DNA from: Nanobdellota archaeon
Lineage (GTDB): Archaea > Nanobdellota > Nanobdellia > SCGC-AAA011-G17 > GW2011-AR17
Length of the DNA stretch: 7,633 nucleotides
Direction of reading: 5' to 3'
Assembly: GCA_030018575.1 (NCBI GenBank)
Contig: JASEIA010000073.1
Location: 1 to 7,633 of the forward strand
In this document: positions 1-5,338 of the stretch, piece by piece
Layout of the letters: each line of letters begins with the position of its first letter
Numbering within the stretch: position 1 is the stretch's first letter
Notes under the pieces: model-generated
What the model saw: only the letters and a program-made list of their open reading frames with translations
What the model was told of the DNA's origin: nothing
Database searches by the model: none
Program-made: the position numbers and the translations under genes

Positions 1-19
1 GAGAACCCGCCAATTATTA

Positions 20-1423
20 CTATTTGCGATATATAAATCCTGCCTTTTCTTCGCCTATGCGCTTGTAATTGTTTGCCTCAAAGAATTTCTGTGAAATCTT
101 ATTGCTTTTTTGCACGAATGCTATTAAGGGCTTGCCTTTTGCAGCATACCTCAATCTTTCAAGCAGCAAAGAGCCAATTCCTTGCTTTCTTAATGTTTCA
201 TCAAGAACTATTGCCTTTAATCGCGTCTCTTTTCCATTTTCAAACCATACATATCCTGCGATATAGCCCTTTTTGCGGATTAGCCAGTAACATGACTTTT
301 TTTTCAGGTCATTTTCCAAAATTTTTCTGTCCCACTTTATTCCGGATTTTTCAAGATGTATTCTTAAGTTATCTTCAGTAAGAGCCGCAATACGATTTAT
401 TTCTTCTGCCAATAGCAAAGTTTTCTCTTCCAATATGGGCACTTCATTGATAATATCTTCTGCTTCCTTTCTGATGCAAAAAACATCTTCTTCATTCGGC
501 TCTTTAAACACATAATACGCAAGCGCGCGGCATCCACCGCATACGTTCTTTAAATCACATTCTTTACACTTGCCTGCTAATTTTTCAATATTTATTATGC
601 CTTCTCTGTTTTTGGCAATTTTGCTTAAATTGTCTGTAAAGATATTGCCTATTTTCAAAGGCAGGGCGGGGCACGCAAATACAGAGCCGTCTGTCTTAAT
701 TTCAAATATATGCTTAAAAGCGCCGCAGCCAATATAATCTGCCTTTTTATTAAAGATTCTGGATGCGATATAAGGGTCAAGAGGATGTTCTATAAATAGG
801 TTAAAATAAGGATAAAGCAGTGAAAGCGCCATATAACATTTTTTAAGGAATAGGATATCTTCCATTTTATTGACAAGCATGTTTTCTTCCGCTTTCCCTA
901 CAGGTAGAATCTTGCGAAAAGATACTGCGGAACATCCTTTATCCATGCCAAGCAAAGCCATCGGAACTATATTGCTAATGTTCTGTTTTGAATAAACAGA
1001 AGCGATTCTTGTATTAAGGCCAGCCCCAACTGCTGTGCTTATTGCATTTAATGCTTCCTTGAAAGATGTTGGCGAATTGCGGATGCTATTATGGAACTTT
1101 TCGTCTAAGCTGTCTAAGCTTATATTTATTGCATCAAGCCCTGCTGATTTCAGCCGTTGAGCCTTATTATCTGTCAAAAAAGTCCCGTTTGTGGACAAGG
1201 AAACCTTTATTCCAGATTTCTTAAATAATCGGATAATCTCTTCTATTTGCGGTTGCATCAAAGGCTCCCCGCCGGTAAGGTTTACTGATGCATGCGCTGC
1301 CTTTACTTTGCTAATTATTTTCTTTATATCCGCAACTGAGAGCATACGGTTCTTCTTTTCGGACCTGCAATGTTTGCAGTTTAAATTGCATTTCTCCAAT
1401 AAAGATAATAAAAAAATAGCCAT
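20..1423 (-). CDS. Radical SAM / SPASM peptide-modifying enzyme with C-terminal GNAT domain
   Basis: This 467-aa cytoplasmic protein joins three domains. The N-terminal radical SAM domain has C12-x3-C16-x2-C19 for the SAM-binding 4Fe-4S cluster and GGEP at 51-54. A SPASM domain follows, with seven cysteines at 233, 251, 286, 289, 295, 298 and 316, the usual set for two auxiliary clusters. Residues from about 340 to 467 look like a GNAT acetyltransferase: RKQGIG at 412-417 fits the acetyl-CoA-binding R/Q-x-x-G-x-G/A motif, and FFEANNY is a typical GNAT end. SPASM enzymes commonly modify ribosomal peptides, and a 29-codon gene ends 12 bases upstream, so the inferred substrate is that peptide. 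The first Cys motif starts at residue 12, leaving no room for an N-terminal peptide-recognition (RRE) domain. There is no obvious ribosome site at this ATG, which suggests translational coupling to the peptide gene. The domain calls are firm; the substrate is inferred. Confidence 0.9.
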   Translation of the reverse strand: MAIFLLSLLEKCNLNCKHCRSEKKNRMLSVADIKKIISKVKAAHASVNLTGGEPLMQPQIEEIIRLFKKSGIKVSLSTNGTFLTDNKAQRLKSAGLDAINISLDSLDEKFHNSIRNSPTSFKEALNAISTAVGAGLNTRIASVYSKQNISNIVPMALLGMDKGCSAVSFRKILPVGKAEENMLVNKMEDILFLKKCYMALSLLYPYFNLFIEHPLDPYIASRIFNKKADYIGCGAFKHIFEIKTDGSVFACPALPLKIGNIFTDNLSKIAKNREGIINIEKLAGKCKECDLKNVCGGCRALAYYVFKEPNEEDVFCIRKEAEDIINEVPILEEKTLLLAEEINRIAALTEDNLRIHLEKSGIKWDRKILENDLKKKSCYWLIRKKGYIAGYVWFENGKETRLKAIVLDETLRKQGIGSLLLERLRYAAKGKPLIAFVQKSNKISQKFFEANNYKRIGEEKAGFIYRK

Positions 1424-1435
1424 TATTGTATTGGC

Positions 1436-1525
1436 TTACCAGAATCCCAAACAGCCTCTTTCCTTGTTCAAATCATTGTTTGGCTGGCCCTGTAAATCTT
1501 GGCTTGCTTTTATGTCGTTATCCAT
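1436..1525 (-). CDS. Putative 29-aa RiPP precursor peptide (MftA-like ending)
   Basis: This 29-codon reading frame has a strong ribosome site, GGAGG at 1534-1538, eight bases before its ATG, and a well-placed TATA box at 1576-1584. The peptide begins MDNDIKASQD, has a polar Asn/Gln/Asp-rich middle, and ends NKERGCLGFW. It contains one Cys (C25) and one Trp (W29, the last residue). Its stop lies 12 bases before the radical SAM/SPASM/GNAT gene on the same strand. A short hydrophilic leader with a Cys/Gly/aromatic C-terminus directly ahead of a SPASM enzyme is the classic layout of a ribosomally made, modified peptide. From memory, mycofactocin precursor MftA is about 30 aa and ends in CGVY, so CLGFW is suggestively similar; common descent is not shown. 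Possible chemistry includes change at the terminal Phe-Trp, or a thioether or crosslink using C25. It could instead be only a coupling leader peptide, though its composition argues against that. Confidence 0.7.
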   Translation of the reverse strand: MDNDIKASQDLQGQPNNDLNKERGCLGFW

Positions 1526-1533
1526 TTTTGTTT

Positions 1534-1538
1534 CCTCC
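1534..1538 (-). promoter_or_regulatory. Strong ribosome binding site of the 29-aa peptide gene
   Basis: On the minus strand the sequence reads GGGGAGGAAACAAAAATG, with GGAGG eight bases before the start codon. This strong site fixes the start of the short gene and is a main argument that it is translated. Confidence 0.75.
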
Positions 1539-1575
1539 CCGGACCTTTATCCCGTAATGTGTAAATAAGCACTCA

Positions 1576-1584
1576 TTTATAAGC
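1576..1584 (-). promoter_or_regulatory. TATA box for the peptide/radical SAM operon
   Basis: The minus strand reads GCTTATAAA. Counting about 25-27 bases on puts the transcript start near 1552, giving a leader of roughly 27 bases that contains the GGAGG site. An imperfect inverted repeat (AATGTGT at 1556-1562, ACTCATT at 1571-1577, 6 of 7 positions pairing) lies between the box and the predicted start and could be an operator. Confidence 0.55.
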
Positions 1585-1620
1585 CTTCCTATTGTCGCCA
1601 CTACTTCGGGCTAACTCTTT

Positions 1621-1660
1621 GAAAATGTTTCGGAAATGCTGAAAATCCTTCGGAAAAGGC
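1621..1660. repeat. Imperfect 20-bp tandem repeat
   Basis: Two adjacent 20-base units, at 1621-1640 and 1641-1660, share GAAAAT at the start and TTCGGAAA in the middle, matching at 15 of 20 positions. A further TTCGG occurs at 1604-1608. The period is not a multiple of three, so this is unlikely to be a coding repeat. The function is unknown. Confidence 0.6.
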
Positions 1661-1736
1661 GGAAACCATGTTCACGGCATAAGCTCCAAGATGCCCGTCC
1701 TCGGCTTAGATGAAAAACCTAAACAACTTATAGCAG

Positions 1737-1742
1737 AAAAAA
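1737..1742 (-). terminator. Possible T-run terminator after the TrmB-family gene
   Basis: The minus strand has six consecutive T bases 43 bases beyond the regulator's stop codon. Archaeal termination often needs only T-rich tracts, so this is a candidate. No strong hairpin was seen in front of it. Confidence 0.3.
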
Positions 1743-1784
1743 GCCGTTGTCCACCACGACTGGATAAAGGATATTGAAGAATAG

Positions 1785-2488
1785 CTATTTCTTTGCCATT
1801 TTCCACATCAGCTCAAAGTAATTCCTGAACGACTTTGCAACATCTGTGTTTGCTATCAGTATTGCGGCTGGCTCAACGCCCCACACTATGATTGCAACCT
1901 TTCCGCCGTATACATTCAGCGAAACAGGGGACTCATATTCCTTTGGCAGGTGCCTAATCTCTGCAAGGGGTATTGTCTTGCCCTTCACGCCTCCGGCGTA
2001 AAGCATCCGCATTTTTATCTTTTTCTTTATTCGCGCCGCTGTGTAGTGCTTTATGTAGAAAGGCAGCGCCTGCTGCGCCTGATACGCCGGGCTTATAACC
2101 AGTATCTCCTTTCCCGTTAAAAGCTGGTCATCAAGTATCCCCTTATTCCTTCCGTGCCCTTGTAGAACTGTGTTTCCTGCTTCTGCTTGACGGCATTGAA
2201 CTTTGCCTCAAGCTCAGGGAGTATTGAAAGCAGCGCCTCTTTCCTTGCATCCATCGCCTCAAGCAGCTTCCTCGGCTCTGATGCCATGTAATAGCGCTTG
2301 TTGTTCTCGCGAATGAAGCTGCAAAGCCCCTTCTCTACCAATCTCTCCAAGGCATCGTACACATTCCTCCTGTGTATGCCTGTCTTTCTTGATATTGCGC
2401 CCGCCTGCGCCTTCCCCGCATCCACAAGAGCCGCATAAATCCTTGCCTCGGCTTTTGTGAGCCCTGCCTCTGCAAGCTGTTCATACAT
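1785..2488 (-). pseudogene. TrmB-family transcription regulator, interrupted by a frameshift
   Basis: The first frame starts at 2488 (MYEQLAEAGL) and encodes a winged helix-turn-helix typical of the TrmB family (GLTKAEARIYAALVDAG, then TGIHRRNVYDALERL as recognition region), followed by a helical linker. It reads to YKGTEGIRGYL and then, out of register, stops at 2117. Shifting frame near 2132-2133 restores a continuous family-like sequence: DDQLLTGKEILVISPAYQ, then IKKKIKMRMLYAGG, LPKEYESPVSLNVYGG and NYFELMWKMAKK, stopping at 1785. One missing base at that point explains everything and would give about 234 aa. The longer upstream start at 2581 is rejected because it would run through the TATA box and operator region. 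The gene may be truly broken, yielding a truncated HTH protein, or this may be an assembly or sequencing error. It is divergent from the ligase operon and could regulate it. Confidence 0.8.
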
Positions 2489-2510
2489 GGGAAGCAGGAA
2501 GAGGCAACAG

Positions 2511-2522
2511 CTTATATATTTT
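2511..2522 (-). promoter_or_regulatory. TATA box of the TrmB-family gene
   Basis: The minus strand reads AAAATATATAAG. Its centre lies about 28 bases before the ATG at 2488, so the transcript would be leaderless or nearly so. No ribosome site is seen before that ATG, which agrees. Confidence 0.5.
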
Positions 2523-2524
2523 GT

Positions 2525-2540
2525 GGTGATATATATCACC
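2525..2540. promoter_or_regulatory. Perfect 16-bp palindrome, candidate operator
   Basis: GGTGATATATATCACC is identical to its own reverse complement. It lies between the TATA boxes of the divergent regulator and ligase genes, just upstream of each, where it could control both. Its GTGATA and TATCAC halves recall the half-sites of the Thermococcales TrmB-type motif (TATCAC-N5-GTGATA, from memory), but here they are in the opposite order with a 2-base gap. Binding by the neighbouring TrmB-family protein is an inference. Confidence 0.55.
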
Positions 2541-2545
2541 CCATC

Positions 2546-2555
2546 TTTTAATATA
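2546..2555 (+). promoter_or_regulatory. TATA box of the ligase-HD operon
   Basis: TTTTAATATA lies where a transcript start near 2576-2580 would result, upstream of the GGAGG at 2591. A second AT-rich copy (AATATAGC at 2563) leaves the exact box uncertain. Confidence 0.4.
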
Positions 2556-2572
2556 GCACCGCAATATAGCAC
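2550..2572. repeat. Direct repeat of AATATAGCAC in the ligase promoter
   Basis: AATATAGCAC occurs at 2550-2559 and again at 2563-2572, exact copies 13 bases apart. They overlap the presumed promoter and may be a tandem binding site or duplicated TATA elements. Confidence 0.5.
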
Positions 2573-2575
2573 TTT

Positions 2576-2590
2576 TGACACAAGGTGTCA
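2576..2590. promoter_or_regulatory. Inverted repeat TGACAC-AAG-GTGTCA near the transcript start
   Basis: Two perfect 6-base arms around a 3-base centre lie just before the ribosome site of the ligase gene, at about the expected transcript start. A repressor bound here would block transcription. It could instead be a weak hairpin in the mRNA leader. Confidence 0.4.
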
Positions 2591-2601
2591 GGAGGAATAA
2601 A

Positions 2602-3687
2602 ATGGCATACGAAATACTAACGCCAATTGAGCCGATGCTTGCGAACTACGCATCAGGCGACAGGGTATTTGATGAGGTAATGGCTCAGCACAATGGCATG
2701 ACATTTGCAGAGCTGAAATACGACGGGTACAGGATGCAGCTGCACAAGAAAGGGGATGTTGTAAAGGGGTTTACAAGGAGCATGAATGACGTGCCCCTGG
2801 AGATTTATCCGGAACTTTCCGCTTCAATCAGGAACCTGCCTGACTGCGTTATTGACTGCGAGCTTAACGGAGGCACAGGGCACAGGGGATTCAAGGCAGT
2901 AAAGCACAGGTTCAGGAGCAAAATGCCGGACATAAAAAGATACAGGAAAAAAGCAGACATGAGCAAAAAGCTCGAGCTCCGCGTCTTTGACGTGCTGAAC
3001 TTCAGCGGGGAATGGCTTTTGGAGCTGCCTCTCTCAGAAAGGAGGCATTACACTGAGAATATTGACGAGGCAAGGATAAAGCCCGGGAAGCAGTGGAAAG
3101 CAGGTTCATCCGAATCCCTTGAAGCGCTTTTCAATGAAGTGATTGAGAAGCAGAACGAGGTGCTTGTATGCAAGGACCCTGCCTCGCTTTACATACCCAA
3201 ATACAGGGGCGTGCACTGGATAAAGCTCAAGAAGTTCGAGACAATAGACCTTGCTGTGCTTGGGGTTTACGTGAATGAATGGGGGATAAGCCAGCTCCTG
3301 TGCGGCACCTATGACCCTGAAAGGAACTGCTTTGAGACGCTTGCAAAGGTGAATGCAAAAAGGGCAGGGCTTGACAAGGAAGTAGCAAGGCTGCTTGAAT
3401 GGAAGCTGTCTGCTGAAAAGCCGGCTTCAATAGCCCTCTCGCCGAATGCAAAGCCGGAAGATTTGCCGTTGTTTTATGTAAATCCTTTTTCATCCATAGT
3501 GGTGGAGATAAAGGCAATGAACATACACTATGGCAAAAACTGGCACAGCTGCGGGCTCAATGGCGAAAAGTCATACTCCCTGCGCATTGCATGGGCAAGG
3601 CAGGTAAGGGATGACAAGAAGCCGGTAGAGGCGAATACTGTGAAGGACCTTAAGAATCTTTACAAAATGCAGGAGGGATTGATATGA
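2602..3687 (+). CDS. Compact ATP-dependent DNA ligase (adenylation and OB domains only)
   Basis: This 361-aa protein belongs to the nucleotidyltransferase ligase superfamily and would seal nicks through a lysine-AMP intermediate. Motif I is KYDGYR with catalytic K39. Others are motif Ia around FTRS (R59), D85-x-E87, motif III LRVFDVLNF (126-134), motif IV at EVLV (186-189, where EGxV is usual), motif V W206-IKLK with K208 and K210, and motif VI SLRIAWARQVRDDK (326-339). The OB domain covers roughly 215-340. Archaeal replicative ligases run to about 560-600 aa with an N-terminal DNA-binding domain; here the protein begins about 38 residues before motif I, so that domain is absent. The ATG at 2602 is chosen because GGAGG at 2591-2595 precedes it; an in-frame start at 2575 lies upstream of that site. 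The stop overlaps the next start (ATGA). A repair or accessory ligase is inferred; RNA ligase activity is less likely. Confidence 0.9.
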   Translation: MAYEILTPIEPMLANYASGDRVFDEVMAQHNGMTFAELKYDGYRMQLHKKGDVVKGFTRSMNDVPLEIYPELSASIRNLPDCVIDCELNGGTGHRGFKAVKHRFRSKMPDIKRYRKKADMSKKLELRVFDVLNFSGEWLLELPLSERRHYTENIDEARIKPGKQWKAGSSESLEALFNEVIEKQNEVLVCKDPASLYIPKYRGVHWIKLKKFETIDLAVLGVYVNEWGISQLLCGTYDPERNCFETLAKVNAKRAGLDKEVARLLEWKLSAEKPASIALSPNAKPEDLPLFYVNPFSSIVVEIKAMNIHYGKNWHSCGLNGEKSYSLRIAWARQVRDDKKPVEANTVKDLKNLYKMQEGLI

Positions 3688-4286
3688 CACTGGACATGAA
3701 GGTATTGCTTGAAGAGGCAAAGAAAGGCGCGCTTTCTGGGAAAGTGATTCGTGATGTGAAGGAAGAGATACTCGGGCACCTTTCAGGGATAAAAAGAAAG
3801 GGCATGCCGGGGCTTGTGCAGTATCTTGAAACAAGCGATTTTTTCCATGCGCCCGCGTCAACAAGGTTCCACGGCAACTATGAAGGCGGGCTTGCAGCGC
3901 ATTCGCTGCTTGTCTACACTGAGTTTGACGCCCTGCTTTCAAGGTACGGCTCTTCGCTGCCAGACGACAGCAGGAAGATAGCGGGAATCTGCCATGACTT
4001 GTGCAAGGTGGAAGTATACAAAAAGAATGAAGCAAGGAAAGGCAGGTTTCCGGCAAAGCCATACACATTTGAAGACGAGCTGCCTGTCGGGCACGGCGAG
4101 AAGTCGTTATGGATAATCGGCAGGCACATTGAGCCGACAGAGAAGGAAATGCTTCTTGTAAGGTGGCACATGGGGGGCTATGACAAGAACTATGAGATGA
4201 ATGAGGAAGTGATAAAGCGGAAGTGCCCTGAGCTTGTGCTGCTGCAAAGCGCGGACAGGATAGTGTCAGGGTGGCATAATGTGTAG
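3684..4286 (+). CDS. HD-domain metal-dependent phosphohydrolase
   Basis: This 200-aa cytoplasmic protein has the HD superfamily signature in order: H73 (GGLAAHSLLVY), H104-D105 (ICHDLCK), H137 (VGHGEKS), H162 (VRWHMGGYD) and D191 (QSADRI). These residues usually bind one or two divalent metals and cleave phosphoesters in nucleotides or nucleic acids. The FHGNYEGGLAAHS stretch recalls the HD domains of YhaM-type 3'-5' exoribonucleases and similar phage-associated hydrolases, but there is no OB domain. The start overlaps the ligase stop (ATGA) and has its own AGGAGGG at 3671-3677, so the two genes are translationally linked. An end-processing or nucleotide clean-up role alongside the ligase is possible but inferred; the substrate cannot be told from sequence. 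Confidence 0.85.
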   Translation: MTLDMKVLLEEAKKGALSGKVIRDVKEEILGHLSGIKRKGMPGLVQYLETSDFFHAPASTRFHGNYEGGLAAHSLLVYTEFDALLSRYGSSLPDDSRKIAGICHDLCKVEVYKKNEARKGRFPAKPYTFEDELPVGHGEKSLWIIGRHIEPTEKEMLLVRWHMGGYDKNYEMNEEVIKRKCPELVLLQSADRIVSGWHNV

Positions 4287-4321
4287 ATGGTGGCTTGCAG
4301 CTCACGGGCATTAGCAAAAGG

Positions 4322-4329
4322 TTTATATA
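4322..4329 (+). promoter_or_regulatory. TATA box of the two-gene unknown operon
   Basis: TTTATATA preceded by AAAAGG (a possible BRE) predicts a transcript start near 4350 and a leader of about 40 bases. The 10-bp palindrome AGTAGCTACT at 4332-4341 lies immediately downstream and could be a repressor site. Confidence 0.6.
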
Positions 4330-4331
4330 GT

Positions 4332-4341
4332 AGTAGCTACT
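4332..4341. promoter_or_regulatory. 10-bp palindrome next to a TATA box
   Basis: AGTAGCTACT is its own reverse complement and lies between the TATA box and the predicted transcript start. That is a common place for archaeal repressors to act. Being short, it could be chance. Confidence 0.35.
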
Positions 4342-4389
4342 GCAAAATGATAATAGAATAAGGCATAACAGCATTAGGGGGAAACAAAA

Positions 4390-4842
4390 ATGGAAGACTT
4401 AATGTCAATCGTGGAAAAACTTTCAGAGCAGTATAAAGCCAATAGAAACAGCATACCGGAAGCGGAAACAATAGAAAAAGAACTGCATTCCATGTCAGGA
4501 ATAGGAAGGGAAATGCCCCATTCGCTTGTAATGATTATGCTGGATTCGCCGCACATGGCTTATGCCGGTTCCTCATGCGGAACATCGGAAAACAGGGTTT
4601 TCCAGAGCAAGTCACTTGTAAGCTTCTTAAGGAACAGGGGAGTCAGGTATGTCGTAGGAATTGTATACGAGCCAAAAGACCCTGAAACCTACGAGCGGGG
4701 CTTTATACCCTTAAGCTCTGTTGCTTTGCCTATAGCAGGCAGGGACGGGCATATCTTCCAGAGCATTGTATCAAAGAGCAACGGCTCTTTCAGGTATGAG
4801 AGAAGCAGAGTAAACGGATGGTCAGTGTACGAATCAGAGTAA
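4390..4842 (+). CDS. Uncharacterised 150-aa protein
   Basis: I do not recognise this family. The protein is soluble, with no signal peptide or membrane segment. A charged helical N-terminus (about 1-35) leads into a mixed alpha/beta part: SLVMIMLDSPHMAYAG, then SLVSFLRNRGVRYVVGIVYEP, which alternate like a beta-alpha-beta unit. The C-terminus is rich in Ser, Arg and Gly and ends WSVYESE. There is one Cys (in SSCGTSE). A ribosome site AGGGGGA at 4376-4382 precedes the ATG, and a clear TATA box lies further upstream, so this is a real transcribed gene. It is followed after 12 bases by the 85-aa gene and very probably forms an operon with it. Confidence 0.8.
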   Translation: MEDLMSIVEKLSEQYKANRNSIPEAETIEKELHSMSGIGREMPHSLVMIMLDSPHMAYAGSSCGTSENRVFQSKSLVSFLRNRGVRYVVGIVYEPKDPETYERGFIPLSSVALPIAGRDGHIFQSIVSKSNGSFRYERSRVNGWSVYESE

Positions 4843-4854
4843 GGGGGCATAAAA

Positions 4855-5112
4855 ATGGGAAGAGTATTTACAAAGAAAATAACAACAGACGAGCTGGCAG
4901 GGAAGATACAGGAAGCATGGAAGAGGCATCCTGAGTTTGAAACAGAGCAGGAAGATGCTGAATGGAATGCATTGACGCTTGCAGAGCAGATACAGCATTG
5001 TTCTTCAATGATAGGGTATCATTACACGGGCATAACCCCGCAGGTTGAAAAGGACCTGGATAAGGTTGAGTTTGACTTGAGTTTCCAATTTGTTCATGAT
5101 TTCCGAGGATAA
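4855..5112 (+). CDS. Uncharacterised 85-aa protein
   Basis: Family not recognised. This small acidic protein begins MGRVFTKKITTDELAGKI and looks mostly helical (LAGKIQEAWKRHPEF, WNALTLAEQIQHCSSMIGYHY). It has no signal peptide or membrane segment, and a single Cys. AAGGGGG at 4841-4847 is its ribosome site, overlapping the stop codon of the 150-aa gene, so the pair is probably co-transcribed and coupled. A two-gene cassette of small soluble proteins behind a promoter with a palindrome could be many things, including a toxin-antitoxin-like pair, but no family motif supports that. Confidence 0.75.
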   Translation: MGRVFTKKITTDELAGKIQEAWKRHPEFETEQEDAEWNALTLAEQIQHCSSMIGYHYTGITPQVEKDLDKVEFDLSFQFVHDFRG

Positions 5113-5133
5113 AGTTGTAGCACGTAATTGACC

Positions 5134-5292
5134 CTAAATCAACAGATATTTTTCAAGCCCAAGAGCGTTATAAAGCTTGATCTGTTCAGGCGTCATATTT
5201 TCCAGCACTTTGTTTACTGCGTTGGAATCTTTCTGTTTTACAAAACCAAGACGCATATTTTGCAATTCTTTGACGATAGTTCGTTCACTCAT
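5134..5292 (-). CDS. Possible small 52-aa protein
   Basis: A minus-strand frame from ATG at 5292 to TAG at 5134 encodes 52 residues. It starts MSERTIVKELQNMRLGFVKQ and ends TPEQIKLYNALGLEKYLLI. The composition is balanced and helix-forming, unlike the Phe-rich translation of the opposite strand. It is convergent with the 85-aa gene and divergent from the helicase gene. No ribosome site is visible, and the nearby TATA-like sequence at 5303-5314 is too close to its ATG to give a start upstream of it. That box fits the helicase better. The family is not recognised. Confidence 0.4.
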   Translation of the reverse strand: MSERTIVKELQNMRLGFVKQKDSNAVNKVLENMTPEQIKLYNALGLEKYLLI

Positions 5293-5302
5293 TTTGAATC
5301 GC

Positions 5303-5314
5303 TATATTTATAAA
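5303..5314 (+). promoter_or_regulatory. TATA box of the Lhr-type helicase gene
   Basis: TATATTTATAAA is centred about 28-30 bases before the ATG at 5339. No ribosome site precedes that ATG, so a leaderless mRNA is expected. Confidence 0.55.
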
Positions 5315-5338
5315 CAGCCATATTAGTAAAACAACGCC

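Larger units (their letters stand above)
1585..1784. other. Intergenic spacer with no recognisable gene
   Basis: This 200-base spacer lies between the regulator's stop codon and the promoter of the peptide operon. It contains a tandem repeat (1621-1660), a T-run on the minus strand, and only very short open frames: 28 codons on plus from 1691, and 22 codons on minus from 1669. None has a convincing ribosome site. The 28-codon frame (starting MPVLGLDEKP) is protein-like in composition and could be a relic. No RNA gene was recognised. Confidence 0.5.

Noticed and set aside
20..1423. Elp3-type tRNA acetyltransferase, because of the radical SAM plus acetyltransferase pairing
   Set aside because: The Cys spacing is the standard C-x3-C-x2-C and a seven-Cys SPASM domain is present, neither of which fits Elp3.
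1601..1669. 22-codon minus-strand frame (MVSAFSEGFSAFPKHF...) as a second precursor peptide
   Set aside because: Its internal repetition simply comes from the 20-bp DNA tandem repeat. It has no convincing ribosome site and lies upstream of the operon's TATA box.
1691..1777. 28-codon plus-strand frame in the spacer as a small gene
   Set aside because: It has no ribosome site or promoter and no recognisable family. It is mentioned only as a possible relic.
2489..2581. N-terminal extension of the TrmB-family protein from ATG at 2581
   Set aside because: The extension would be encoded across the TATA box and palindrome, and the family normally starts close to the MYEQLAEAGL position.
3571..4374. 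267-codon open frame on the minus strand opposite the HD gene
   Set aside because: Its translation is dominated by Ser, Leu, Cys and Pro with no domain pattern, and the opposite strand encodes a clear HD protein with all metal ligands and an ATGA-coupled start.
5128..5313. 61-codon plus-strand frame before the helicase
   Set aside because: It is very rich in Phe and Lys with no ribosome site, and the reverse strand gives a more protein-like frame.
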